Source: Acetobacter cibinongensis
Lineage (GTDB): Bacteria > Pseudomonadota > Alphaproteobacteria > Acetobacterales > Acetobacteraceae
Length of the DNA stretch: 35,961 bases
Assembly: GCF_000963925.1 (NCBI RefSeq)
Contig: NZ_BAMV01000057.1
Coordinates: 1 to 35,961, forward strand
Direction of reading: 5' to 3'
A model generated the notes under the pieces. It was given only the letters and a program-made list of their open reading frames with translations, was not told the origin of the DNA and searched no databases. Positions 25,199-34,676 of this stretch are shown piece by piece (position 1 is the stretch's first letter; every line of letters begins with the position of its first letter). A program made the position numbers and the translations under genes.

Positions 25199-25516
25199 TC
25201 ACTCCCCGTTGCGTGGACGCTGGCGGCTCCAGACCAGGTTGTAGGCGCCCCCTTCCTCTTCGAAGAGGCTGGCGAAGATCGGACCGGGAAGGGTCGGATC
25301 GTCCAGCTTCACGCTGAGATATTCGCGCCAGTCGGTGGTGTGCTTGATCCAGGCAGCCCCGGCTTCCAGTTTTCCGATCTGAACCCGGAAGTTGGGAACA
25401 TTGTCTCTGGCCCGGTTAGCTTCGGGCACGAAGCGGACGCCCCGGATTTTCTGTGTCAGGGTGACGATTTCGCCTTCGTACCCTTCGCCGACTTTCTTGA
25501 ATGAACCGATGATCAT
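25199..25516 (-). CDS. DUF736 family protein
   Basis: The 105-residue product begins MIIGSFKKVGEGYEGEIVTL and contains TQKIRGVRFVPEANRARDN and WREYLSVKLDDPTLPGPIFA, the normal DUF736 pattern. The function of this family is not established. It is a frequent marker of alphaproteobacterial integrative conjugative elements. The ATG at 25514-25516 is preceded by CAGGAGACAGGACA, a good ribosome site, which rules out the longer frame up to 25747. A GC-rich hairpin follows the stop. The gene appears intact. Confidence 0.9.
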   Translation of the reverse strand: MIIGSFKKVGEGYEGEIVTLTQKIRGVRFVPEANRARDNVPNFRVQIGKLEAGAAWIKHTTDWREYLSVKLDDPTLPGPIFASLFEEEGGAYNLVWSRQRPRNGE

Positions 25517-26139
25517 TGTCCTGTCTCCTGGTTGTATCGGGCCGCGACCACCGTGGCCTCGATGGCCATCGTCAGCCCGGAGACGACCGGCGGCGCACCC
25601 CGCAGGGGCCGGAGCAACGCGGAGGACGGCAGGACCGCAACTTTCTTGTTCCGCGCGGAATGGGCGCAGCCCAGGGGAAGAAAGTTGCGGGCCGCCGTTG
25701 CGCCATAGCCGGACGTGGCGAAGCCGGTCTTCGGGCAGATCGGCCATATCGAGAGGCCATGGTGTGCGGAACCGTCAGCCTTGTGTGGGGACAGGGCAGT
25801 CCGTCGTGTTTCATGACTGGGGCGTGGGGCTGATGGGGACGTCTCCCTGCGTCTCGGGACAATCCGGGGCCGTTACCAGTCCACGTATCGAACAGCGGGC
25901 CTGTGACAGAGATCACACCCATACCGATGCTGGAAAACCATGATGGACGCGGCAGGCACATACCTCACCACATGAATGGACGTATCTCAGCGTGACGCTG
26001 GACAGTCCGGCCCCCGATGCATCCGTCCATGCCCTTTCGATGAACACAGCACACGCATTCATCCCATGGAGCCGCCCTTGCTCGCGCAACGGGGACTGAC
26101 CGCCCCGCCCCTACACTTGCCTGCCGGAAGATCAGGCTT
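25517..26139. other. 623-base gene-free region with strong secondary structure
   Basis: No convincing coding sequence is visible. The outstanding structure is an inverted repeat with 13-base arms, CCGCAACTTTCTT at 25635-25647 and AAGAAAGTTGCGG at 25678-25690, enclosing the perfect palindrome TTCCGCGCGGAA. In conjugative elements such gaps may hold leader RNAs, replication or transfer origins, but nothing here proves one. Confidence 0.45.
25635..25690. repeat. Nested inverted repeats
   Basis: Perfect 13-base arms (25635-25647 and 25678-25690) are separated by 30 bases that include a 12-base palindrome TTCCGCGCGGAA starting at 25649. The structure lies about 120 bases upstream of the DUF736 start on the minus strand. 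It could be an attenuator, an operator pair or an origin element. Confidence 0.55.
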
Positions 26140-26556
26140 TCAGGCGAGCTGGATGGCGCACAGCCGCGTCCACGCGGCCCCGCCGACGCACAGCGCCCCG
26201 AATGTCGCGAAGATATATGCCGGAATGGCACCCATATCGCCCAGACCGCTGAACCCCAGCGTCATGCCGAACCCCGCCAGCGCGGCCGGTAAAGCAAGCA
26301 GGAGCGAGACCGTAATCCGTAAGACGGGATTGCGCGTGGATGCGAGGATCGCCTGACCGAGCACCAGAACCATGATCCCGGCACCGATACCCGCAAGGAC
26401 GGCATGGGCGCCCGACATCATGGCGTGATCATAAAGCATGGTGCAGACCATCGCGGCCACGAACAGAGGGGCGGCATAGACCGCACAGAGAAGCAGCAGC
26501 CAGCACAGGAAACCGATACCGGCGACGCCAAGGACAATTCCGAGACCAAGCAGCAT
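26140..26556 (-). CDS. Small multi-pass membrane protein of unknown function
   Basis: The product is about 138 residues and mostly hydrophobic, with four likely membrane segments (LGIVLGVAGIGFLCWLLLLC; AAPLFVAAMVCTMLY; AHAVLAGIGAGIMVLVLGQA; VSLLLALPAALAGFGMTL). I prefer the ATG at 26554-26556, which has GGAAGG nine bases upstream, to the ATG at 26563-26565 that touches the same site. No enzymatic motif is seen. It sits between the DUF736 gene and the methyltransferase gene of the conjugative element. Its function is unknown. Confidence 0.65.
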   Translation of the reverse strand: MLLGLGIVLGVAGIGFLCWLLLLCAVYAAPLFVAAMVCTMLYDHAMMSGAHAVLAGIGAGIMVLVLGQAILASTRNPVLRITVSLLLALPAALAGFGMTLGFSGLGDMGAIPAYIFATFGALCVGGAAWTRLCAIQLA

Positions 26557-26923
26557 GGATCGCATCCTTCCCAAGAAGTGGAACACCACACACATGCTGG
26601 GACGATTCCGATATATCCAGGGAATAGAAGCCAGTTTCCCGACATCGTTTTCACGATCGGGACAGCGCGCGGAGCGCGCCAGACAATCCTGACCGAGGCG
26701 CCCCTGTCGGCGCCTTCCGCTCGCGCCGGGAACGCGGCGCGTTGGCCCGGCAGCGTTTAGAGTGGATCAAAAGGCATTGGTCCAGCATTCTGCTCCACTG
26801 AACCTTGCGAGCCGGCGTGCCGGCGAGCGCCGCACGCGCGGGCAGCGCGTCCCCACCGCCGGTCCCGAAGGACCGGCGCGATTTTCTGGCCGCCCGATAA
26901 GCGTGAAGAAAGAAAAGGGCGGC
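26557..26923. other. GC-rich gap between membrane protein and methyltransferase genes
   Basis: No gene is supported here. A hairpin with nine-base arms (CGCCGGTCC at 26857-26865, GGACCGGCG at 26870-26878) stands 46 bases past the methyltransferase stop. A short T-run (GATTTTC) follows it on the plus strand only, so its termination role for the minus-strand gene is uncertain. Confidence 0.4.
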
Positions 26924-27604
26924 TTACGCCGCCGCCCTCCCTGCCCCGTGCCAGGCCAGCCGACGGGTCGCCGTGGCCGCGTGCTCCGGGTCCAGTTCCA
27001 TGCCCAGCCAGTCGCGCCCAAGATGCTGCGCCGCCACCAGCGACGAACCCGAACCCGCAAACGGGTCCAGCACCAGACCACCCACCGGGCAGAAAGCTTC
27101 CACTAGGGGAAGCAAGGCCGCCACCGGCTGTTGCGTCGGGTGCAGTTTGTTGCCGCTATAGGGCATGTCGAGCACGTCCGGGATAGGTTTTGCCGGAGGC
27201 GTTACATTCCCCTTAGCCAACAGGTAAGCGCTCTCATGTTCATACCGGAGAAATCGGGAAGATGACGAGTAGGACTTGCGAAAGACGATATGCCCGACCA
27301 TGCGGAACCCCGCCGCCTTCCAGGCATCGGCAAACAGGTCGATGCGGTTCCAGCCATAGAACGAAACGGCGAACCCGCCCCATTTCAGGACACGGTGCAT
27401 CTGGTTGAAAGCAGGCCGGAGCCAGCGCGCATTGTCGTCGTTACGAACCTTCCGCCCGTCCCTGCCCTGATAATTCACCAGGTAAGGCGGGTCTGTCAGG
27501 ATGAAATCCACCGCATTGCGAGGAAGTGCGCGCATAAGCTGCACGCTGTCGCCGTTGAGAATGGTGTTGCGGAAATCGGTCGCCGTGTTCGTGTCGCCGG
27601 TCAT
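26924..27604 (-). CDS. Beta-class DNA methyltransferase (probably N6-adenine)
   Basis: The 226-residue protein has the motif order of beta-class amino methyltransferases: catalytic motif IV LTDPPYLVNY at about 36-45, a variable target-recognition part, then GNKLHPTQQPVAAL and the cofactor motif DPFAGSGSSLVAAQ at 180-193 followed by GMELDPEHA. DPPY favours N6-adenine over N4-cytosine. I chose ATG 27602-27604, preceded by AAAGGGCAAAGAC; the longer frame to 27754 has no such site. No cognate nuclease is adjacent, so it is a solitary methylase, common on conjugative elements where it may protect incoming DNA. The target site is unknown. Confidence 0.9.
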   Translation of the reverse strand: MTGDTNTATDFRNTILNGDSVQLMRALPRNAVDFILTDPPYLVNYQGRDGRKVRNDDNARWLRPAFNQMHRVLKWGGFAVSFYGWNRIDLFADAWKAAGFRMVGHIVFRKSYSSSSRFLRYEHESAYLLAKGNVTPPAKPIPDVLDMPYSGNKLHPTQQPVAALLPLVEAFCPVGGLVLDPFAGSGSSLVAAQHLGRDWLGMELDPEHAATATRRLAWHGAGRAAA

Positions 27605-28130
27605 GGTCTTTGCCCTTTGTTCCGCGAGGAACAGCCCCCGCTGTTCCTCTGCCTCGCGGCGAGCAGCGGGGTAGCAACGGCAAGGGCGACCGATGGGGAG
27701 GGGGATCGCCAGATCTGCACGGAGCGCAGCGCAGGAAGATCGGGGACACCCCATCGGGCGGCGTCAGCGCGCTGACGCGCACCCTTGCCGGCGCGAGGGC
27801 GGAGCCATTAGCTTTTTGTCGTAAATCAGTCGTCCATTCACAATCGGAATTGTCGAACAGACTCTCCTACTTTAATATACTCGCGCGATTGCCATGGTAG
27901 AAAGAGTAGCTTTATCTTTGAAAAGGCAGTAATGCTGAGTCGGTTGACATTCAATTATCCGACGACCCAATCAGAAAACGGGTAATCGCAAACATTTATA
28001 CTGATCAATAGCTGCTGGTGGAACCAGCAAAGAATTTACCGTATTGCAATAAAGTTATTCCAGATTTGACAACACCGGAAGCTTCGCATGTCTGTTTTGC
28101 TACGCCGATCATAGTGTTCTAGATATTTTA
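27605..28130. other. 526-base gap upstream of methyltransferase and PHP-ATPase genes
   Basis: This gap separates two divergent genes and marks a sharp change from GC-rich conjugative DNA to AT-rich cargo near 27,810. It contains nested stems near the methyltransferase leader (GGAACAG/CTGTTCC around 27628-27646; CCCCGCTG at 27636 with CAGCGGGG at 27664) and an 18-base perfect palindrome at 27761-27778. TTGACA occurs at 27944 and 28066 but without a good -10 partner. Confidence 0.45.
27761..27778. repeat. 18-base perfect palindrome
   Basis: GCGTCAGCGCGCTGACGC equals its own reverse complement. It stands about 160 bases upstream of the methyltransferase start, close to the edge between GC-rich and AT-rich DNA. 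A binding site for a dimeric regulator is possible. Confidence 0.45.
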
Positions 28131-31041
28131 ATGGCATATAATCCAACTCGGAAAAAAGATGCCACAAATGCATCAGGCGTATTAATCGATCCGAGAGGGC
28201 GTAAGTTGGTATACCAAAAGGGGCATCACCCAGGCACAATATGGCTTAAGAGCGATCTACAGTGTCATACCCCTAGAGATCTAAGCTGGCGCGGTGCAAT
28301 AACTGGCCTTCCGGGCGGCAATGGAACCGCAGAGGAATCAAGACGTTCTTGGGCACGGAGTTTTCTGGACGCTTGTGAGACACGCGGATTGGGCGTGGTG
28401 GCCATCACTGATCATCATGATTTCTGTATGGCCGAATATGTGGCAGAAGAAGCCTCCGCGTATGAGAATATTATGGTCTTTCGTGGTATTGAAGTGACCT
28501 GTCAGGACAATGTGCAGTGCATTGTCCTTTTTGACCCTTCCAGCCACAAGCGCATCCTCTCAAAGTTCATGGGAATGCTTACGGGAATTATGGAAGCCGG
28601 AGAGCATGAAGCCAACGCCCCTCCGACCCAGCCATGCCGCATGAATCTCACTGAGCTTTTTGAGGCAGTCCAGAGCGAGCCCTTAATTCGCGAACACTGC
28701 ATCCTTCTTCCGCACTTCAGCCACCTGGAAGCCCATAAAAGCGCCAACTCTCAGGGACATCATCTTCGTTTTGCAGAACTTGCATGTGATGGTGTTTATG
28801 TTGAAGTGCCTTATGATGAACTTGATATTACAACTCGCAATAAAATATGGGGCTATGTGCCGGCCTGGGGAAAGCGACGGCGTGCAATTATTGCAACCGG
28901 TGACAACAAGACAGAAACTTGGGATCGGCTTGGACAATATAATTGTTGGTTAAAGCTTGGGGAACATTCTCTTGAAGCACTGCGGCAAGCGATGCTGGCC
29001 GACGAAGCACGAATTTCGTTTGAAGAGCCTCAAATTCCGAGCGAACGCATCACCCAGCTTACTATCTGCTCAACGCTCACCGGCAACGAAGAACTATCTC
29101 TCACATTTAATGCTGGATTTAACGCACTGATTGGCGGAAGAGGATCTGGAAAAAGCTCTTTCATAGAGTATTTGCGCTTTGGATTAGCCCGGACGGCTGC
29201 GGATTTAAGATTGCTCGACGGAGCATCTCCCCGTGAGCGGGATGAAAAACTAATCGATGATACTCTGCAAGATGGCGGCTTTGTTACGATTACACTTGAA
29301 CGTGACGGCGTTCCGGAAACTTGGCGCCGTACTTATGCCGACCGCGACCGGATTACGATTTCCGATCGCAAGCACAATGAGACGACCCTCTCTTTGGATG
29401 ATGCTCGCAGGCGGTTCCCGGCTAGGGCTTTTGAACAGAAAGGCCTCTCGTCGACAATGAATGATCCAGCAAAAGCTGCAGATCAAATCACAGGGATCGC
29501 CGCAGCGGAAGAGCTTGATCTTCGTCGGGAGGTTGATGAAAGTATCGTTAAGTCCAAACGAGCCATAACGACCGCGCTCCAGCAAGCTGCAGCGTACTGG
29601 CAGTTGCTCCGTGAAGAAAAACGCATGTCAACTCTAGTTACTGATCTTAAGGAACGCTTGGCTGCCAACACTGAACGATTGCAAGCTGACGGTATTAGCG
29701 ATGCGGCAATGAAAATTCTGGAAAAAGCGCCAGAGTATTCCCGAGCGAGCAGCTACATACGATCAATTCAAGTTTCCAAGGAAACAATACAAAAAAAAAT
29801 TAAGCGGCATTAGTGACGATCTCTTAAAATTTGCCTCTGTCACTTATCCGACAACATTCCCTTATTTCTCCAAAATTCAAACTGCAGCTGATACCGCTCG
29901 CCAGAATATCCAATCTCTCTTAGAAAATATTCAGATTGAACTAGAGAATTTTCAGGATATTTTAGCAGAAACTGCGACTGAGCATAAAGTCGATAATGAA
30001 AGTTTCGATAAAAGTCACAAAGAAGCGATAGACCAGCAATCAGCACACCGTTTAGCTATTGAAGACAATCAACGGCTCACAAAGGAGTTTGAGGCGGCAA
30101 TTGAGAAGGAACGTATTGCAAAGGAAGCGGCTGCAGAGCAGGCGAATTGTGTTACCCGCTTGCAGCACGCACGCTTGGCATTACGACATAACATTGGAAG
30201 ACGGCGAGAAATACTTCAAGACGCAGCAGAAAAGGTCGCTGGGCACTCTGGTGGAACACTAAAAGCAAAAGTCAAGACAGACCCTCAACCCGACGACTAC
30301 TTGAAAGCTCTAGAGATTATATGTAACGGAAGCTATCTACAGGACGCTAGGGATCGTTGTCGACAACGTGCGCAACAATTGAAACTCGTTGCCGACTGGG
30401 AAGAACTTTGTAATACGATCGAAGAAATCTATAGAGAGAAGATTATTATAGGAACTGCACCAGATCCTAGCGGAGCACAAGCGGCACGTCTTGGAGAAGC
30501 GCTTTTTGGAAATGAATCAAATATAGCACCACGTACGCTGGGACGCTTTTTTGATTCACTCAATGACCAAGTCGTAGGGAACTTTTTAGCAGCAGCACCG
30601 AGGGATTACATTGCGTTGACATATGTGGATGAGTTAGGACGAAACATTGGGTTCGAACGTGCCTCTCCAGGCCAACAAGCCTCGGCCCTTCTAGAGTTGC
30701 TTCTTCGTCAATCTGCCGGCACGCTGATTATTGATCAGCCTGAGGACGATCTGGACAATAAAGTCGTGATGAAAGTTGTTGACCTCGTCAGAAACTCAAA
30801 GTCTAGACGGCAGTTAATTTTTGCAACACATAATCCAAATGTTGTCGTGAATGGCGATGCTGATAAGGTTATAACACTTACAACAGGAGAGCCCAATCCG
30901 AATCCCGTTACAGGTTCCGTTCGTATCGCCATTGAAGTGGATGGTGCAATCGAGACGCCAGCAATCAAGAACGCAATAACACATATTATGGAAGGCGGAG
31001 AGCCCGCATTCGAACTTCGCCGGAGGAAATATCGCTTTTAA
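28131..31041 (+). pseudogene. PHP-domain/SMC-like ATPase (TrlF-like), split by one-base shift in a run of A
   Basis: The first frame (28131-29813) has an N-terminal PHP-like phosphoesterase domain: SDLQCHTPRD at 41-50, AITDHHDF at 91-98, RGIEV near 121, and LLPHFSH at 192-198. An ABC/SMC-type ATPase follows, with Walker A GGRGSGKS at 335-342. At 29791-29799 a run of nine A shifts the frame; with eight A it would continue through a coiled coil to the ABC signature SPGQQASALLELLL, Walker B TLIIDQPEDDLDN and the ATHNPNV switch, ending at 31041 (969 residues). In the first PHP motif a Gln stands where a His is usual. The family is labelled TrlF in public annotation, as I recall; function is unclear and defence is suspected. 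The shift may be mutation, sequencing error, phase variation or transcriptional slippage. Confidence 0.75.
29791..29799 (+). other. Run of nine A causing the frameshift in the PHP-ATPase gene
   Basis: The bases CAATACAAAAAAAAATTAAG contain nine consecutive A. Reading with eight A joins the two halves of the ATPase in one frame. Such runs are classical sites for replication slippage and RNA polymerase slippage. Confidence 0.7.
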
Positions 31042-31176
31042 CTAATTGAACGTCGACTATTCTCAAAACAGGCCTACCATTGCGCATTAGCTCCGTCACT
31101 TAAACACAGTTGCTAGGGAACCCAACCTGCAGGGAGCGATCGCGGCCCTCGCATCTAGCGAAGAGAATAACCTCCA

Positions 31177-34161
31177 TCAGCCCGGCGCGGCGTCGCTCCA
31201 CTTGAACAGGTCGCTGTGCTTAACGTCGTCGGATCGAAGACCGTATCGCTCTGTTAAGAATTTTTCGACAGCATTGTGATCTGAGAGTGCCGGGGTTCCT
31301 TCTAACTGCCAGCCCGCTGCGAATGCACTAAGAAAACTGTATCGGCTGGCGACAAGGAGTTCGTCAGTGAAGAGTGACGGGTCTAGGGCATCCCGAAGTC
31401 GCTCCTTGCTATCGAACATAGCACGTATTTGCTGGAACTGCTCGAAGGCGGAAGCTTCGTCCACGTATGGAAAGCGAATATTCGCAGCCGTATTGGCGAT
31501 AATCGACAAAATTTCCCAATCCAGCATACCCTGCCGATGCCAGCTTTCGAACACGGCACGTCGATCCGGTCGAACAAGCAAACGGCGCAGTGTGTGGCGG
31601 ATCGATTGGGCAGCGTTCTTGTAGCGCTTCCCGATCGCCTGCAACGCCCACTCCCTGTCATAACCCTGTCCGGGTCCCCGTGGAGAGCCTAGCAGCGGAT
31701 GCTCTCGCGATGTGAATAAGCGGTGGTCCGCAAGTGGACCAAGACCTACCCGCTCATCTCCTAGAAAGAGTTCTCGCGGCATTGTCACACGATAGATTTC
31801 ACAATAGGGCCTCGCTACAAAAATCCTATCCATTGCCGCGCGGAGAAGTTGCTCCGTTCGTTCGATCAGAACATGAGGTGGCAGAACAGAGCATGCGCCG
31901 ATGAGGGCAGCTGCGATTGCAATCGTCGATTTGATCATTTCGTCGAATTTTGTAGCAGATTGGTCGTAGAGTGAGAGACTTACCGAGAAATGAATGCCCT
32001 CTTCATTCGCCTTGCCGCTACCTTTCGACAACCTCATGTCGCTAGGCCCGGTCGCCACCGCGAGATCCATGCAGACTCTTGTCGGCAGCAGCATAAGATC
32101 AACACCCGCTAGCGTTGCCTGCACAATCTGCAACTCAGCGACAAACTCTTCAGCAAGTGCTGTGTCGTCATAGGTGTTCGGAAAGCTTGCGACCCACCGA
32201 ACACCCAAAGCACGCCATTCGATTAGGCGCCGCGCTCCTAGGTCGCCAAAGGGGCGCCCGATGAAGGCTTCTTCGATATCTCGCCAGACATCATCCTGAC
32301 CACCTTCAAGCCAAAAGCCGCCAGAACTCTCCGACGATGAAACGACTGATTGTCTCAGGTACTCGGGCCAGAGCGCGAGAGCTTGGTCAACAATAGCCAT
32401 GTGCGCGCTGCCAAAGCGACAGGCGATGCCCCGCAAAGCTGTAACCTGACAAAGATGCGCGTTTAACTCTGAATGGCGATCATGATCGAAGGGGTCCGGT
32501 TCGAATGCGAAATGCGCACCGATAATGGGCAGCAAAGTCTGAACGTAAGAGAGGGAGTTCCCGGCGGCATTATCTGCGTCGGCCACTAGCATGAGCATTT
32601 GGGGAAGGCGCGCCTTAACCGCAGTGTTCTCACTCTGCTGTGCGAAGTAGCTGCCGACGAGTGCCATATATTTGGCAGCATAGGCAAGGCCAAGTTCAAG
32701 GTATGATTTGGAAAGGAAGAACGTCGCTCGTTGGAAGCCTTGGAGGCGGTCTCCGGTGAACCAGCGGCGCTGGATACGATGAAGGTCTTGCACCGCATGT
32801 ATGAGATCGTCTTGCTGGTAGCGGACCATAGCGCGATCGAAGCTTTTGTCGGCTGCTGCCGCGGGACCCGCTTTCTTAGCGACGAAATCCTCGACGCGCT
32901 CGGCAAGCGCCTCAAAGCGAGGATGCTCGCCTAGCACGGGGGTAAGCTTATTGATAAAGTCTGCGAAATTCTCAATCGGAAACAGTGGTGCACTGTCGGC
33001 AGCGTCGAGCATCCGGTCCCAATCATCGAAGCCAACACTGGGGTCTGGCACAGTGTTTTCGTTTTCCGGAACGGTCGCCAGCGATGCGCGGATACGCAGC
33101 AAGGCGGCGAGGCGCCCAGGCCCCTCTGAAGCGTCAATTTCGCGGTTAAGGATACCCGCTATTAGACGACGCCACCCCAGGATCTCATTCAGTTCGCACG
33201 TAAAGTGGCCCAATCCCCAAGCACTGAAGGCATAGCTCACGAGAATTGCCGCATTCTGCAAGTCTGAGGGCGCGAGCCAGGCCTCAACGTCGGAAAAGAA
33301 GTCTACAATGAGATGTTTGCCGGGATTGAGGTCAGACTTGCCGCGATAATTAGCGACAGCAATCTCGTAACACGCAGCGCGTACTGTTTCTCTGGAACAA
33401 GGCTCTAAGCGAAACACCTCCATTAGCTTCAACCACTCGAGAAGATCAGGACGCCCTTCAATATTGAAAGTTGCATATCTGAGACCAGATTTGACCTCAA
33501 AGAAATCCGACGAGCTGAAAGGCATCGGCTCCTTACCACGCCACCTATCGCGTTGCTCTTGATACCAGCTTTGATCCCTAGCATGTGTCGGAAATGTATC
33601 AGCCGGAAGACTCAGAAATTGCTGCGCGATCCAGAAAACTTCGGCGTCCGTCAGCATTTCAGCAATCGCGGTACCGTCGAAGATTTGGAGTTCGAGGCGG
33701 CACTCGGATGCAGCCCAACGTATGAGTTGGAGCCGCTTTGCGATCGGGACATTCACTTCGCAAAAATACGCGACCTCATCAGCCGTTCCGAGCTCGGCCA
33801 TCGCTCTAACGTCCGCTTTGAGCTTGGGGACGATCTTAGTCGTTAACGAACATCCGAACATTACCCGTTGCAACCCGGAGCTTAGCTTGTTCGATATCGC
33901 GCTGATCGGTGGCGCGATCGAGCTTCGGTATGTCTCAAAGTCGCGTCCCCCGTCGCCGCCGGCGCTTACCGGTCCTGTTGCGGGCAGAATGTTACTGTGC
34001 ACCTTGGCGCGTGCTAGATAGCGTGCGAGATGTTCGAACTCGTGATGTGCATTTCGCGCTTTCATCTCGCTGAGGTGGAAGCGGATCATTGCGACGAGTT
34101 CGACTCTATTCATTTGGACACTGCTTTTGAGATTACCAACAATGTTTAATGTATCGCTCAT
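31177..34161 (-). CDS. Large protein of unknown function with possible nuclease-like N-terminus
   Basis: The protein of about 994 residues is not one I can name. The N-terminal 120 residues contain LARYLARAKVHSNILPATGP, then SAGGDGGRDFETYRS and VMFGCSLTTKIVPKLKADV. The GGD-x-GRDFE segment followed by a strand with a C-S-x-x-x-K ending resembles divergent restriction-nuclease-like domains at the start of some defence proteins. The remaining 850 residues look alpha-helical and repeat-like, without a P-loop, so it could act as a helical sensor. ATG 34159-34161 overlaps the stop of the relaxase remnant; a GTG at 34164 and an ATG at 34113 are alternatives, and no strong ribosome site is seen. It is convergent with the PHP-ATPase gene. 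A single-gene defence role is a hypothesis. Confidence 0.78.
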   Translation of the reverse strand: MSDTLNIVGNLKSSVQMNRVELVAMIRFHLSEMKARNAHHEFEHLARYLARAKVHSNILPATGPVSAGGDGGRDFETYRSSIAPPISAISNKLSSGLQRVMFGCSLTTKIVPKLKADVRAMAELGTADEVAYFCEVNVPIAKRLQLIRWAASECRLELQIFDGTAIAEMLTDAEVFWIAQQFLSLPADTFPTHARDQSWYQEQRDRWRGKEPMPFSSSDFFEVKSGLRYATFNIEGRPDLLEWLKLMEVFRLEPCSRETVRAACYEIAVANYRGKSDLNPGKHLIVDFFSDVEAWLAPSDLQNAAILVSYAFSAWGLGHFTCELNEILGWRRLIAGILNREIDASEGPGRLAALLRIRASLATVPENENTVPDPSVGFDDWDRMLDAADSAPLFPIENFADFINKLTPVLGEHPRFEALAERVEDFVAKKAGPAAAADKSFDRAMVRYQQDDLIHAVQDLHRIQRRWFTGDRLQGFQRATFFLSKSYLELGLAYAAKYMALVGSYFAQQSENTAVKARLPQMLMLVADADNAAGNSLSYVQTLLPIIGAHFAFEPDPFDHDRHSELNAHLCQVTALRGIACRFGSAHMAIVDQALALWPEYLRQSVVSSSESSGGFWLEGGQDDVWRDIEEAFIGRPFGDLGARRLIEWRALGVRWVASFPNTYDDTALAEEFVAELQIVQATLAGVDLMLLPTRVCMDLAVATGPSDMRLSKGSGKANEEGIHFSVSLSLYDQSATKFDEMIKSTIAIAAALIGACSVLPPHVLIERTEQLLRAAMDRIFVARPYCEIYRVTMPRELFLGDERVGLGPLADHRLFTSREHPLLGSPRGPGQGYDREWALQAIGKRYKNAAQSIRHTLRRLLVRPDRRAVFESWHRQGMLDWEILSIIANTAANIRFPYVDEASAFEQFQQIRAMFDSKERLRDALDPSLFTDELLVASRYSFLSAFAAGWQLEGTPALSDHNAVEKFLTERYGLRSDDVKHSDLFKWSDAAPG

Positions 34162-34349
34162 CACGGATCATAAGGCCATGACAATCTCGGCAGTTCAATG
34201 ATCGAGCCTAGACTGCTGCCGCTCGTCACTTCGATGGCGTCAAAGCAGAAATTGTGGCCCCACCCGTCGGTGCCGTCAACAATAGCAAAGACTGAACCCC
34301 TTAGAGCATCATTAAGGCAATGTTCAGCAAGACGTCGGTACCGGACCAT
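34161..34349 (-). pseudogene. Relaxase (DUF3363-type) remnant
   Basis: The 62-residue frame reads MVRYRRLAEHCLNDALRGSV, then FAIVDGTDGWGHNFCFDAIE and LGSIIELP. From memory, RRLAEHCLNDALRG-x-x-x-AIVDGTDG and a following PGAIVEL-type segment belong to the DUF3363 region of VirD2/TraI-like relaxases on alphaproteobacterial ICEs. A stop codon stands directly before the ATG, and similarity ends after ELP, so this is a fragment of a large gene. Its stop overlaps the start of the 995-residue gene. It is the only trace of a relaxase in the window. Confidence 0.55.
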
Positions 34350-34676
34350 TCAGACGGCAATCATGACCACTATCCTAGATCGTAATCCCAGAATCAGTCG
34401 TTCGCCTAACGGCCTATATTGCCTGTGGACCTGATTGAACGTCTGGGATCGCCGAAAACTACACTTACCTCGTGGAATTCGGTTCAGAATCTCTCATCTG
34501 AACATTCGTGGTAGTGGAATCCATTAGAACTGAAACGACTCTCCCCGCCTATTCGTTGACGTCTATTCATCCTATTACTTACGCAAACACCGCCGATGAC
34601 CGCATAGGATTATTTTGTTCTTTCCAATGATGCATGACCCTGTCCAATGACTCCAGTATCGTCTGGAGAAACCGTC
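34350..34676. other. Gap between relaxase remnant and right-end genes
   Basis: No further coding remnant, RNA gene or repeat is convincing in these 327 bases. The last part should hold the promoter and leader of the small gene at 34677, including the CTGGAGAAACC ribosome site. Confidence 0.4.

Noticed and set aside
25517..25747. N-terminal extension of the DUF736 frame
   Set aside because: The extension is low-complexity and the internal ATG at 25514-25516 has a strong ribosome site and starts the conserved domain.
25965..26231. An 88-codon minus-strand frame in the gene-free region
   Set aside because: Overlaps the end of the membrane-protein gene, is Arg/Ser-rich, and has no ribosome site or family features.
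27944..28094. Promoters at the two TTGACA sequences before the PHP-ATPase gene
   Set aside because: No acceptable -10 hexamer stands at 16-18 bases from either one.
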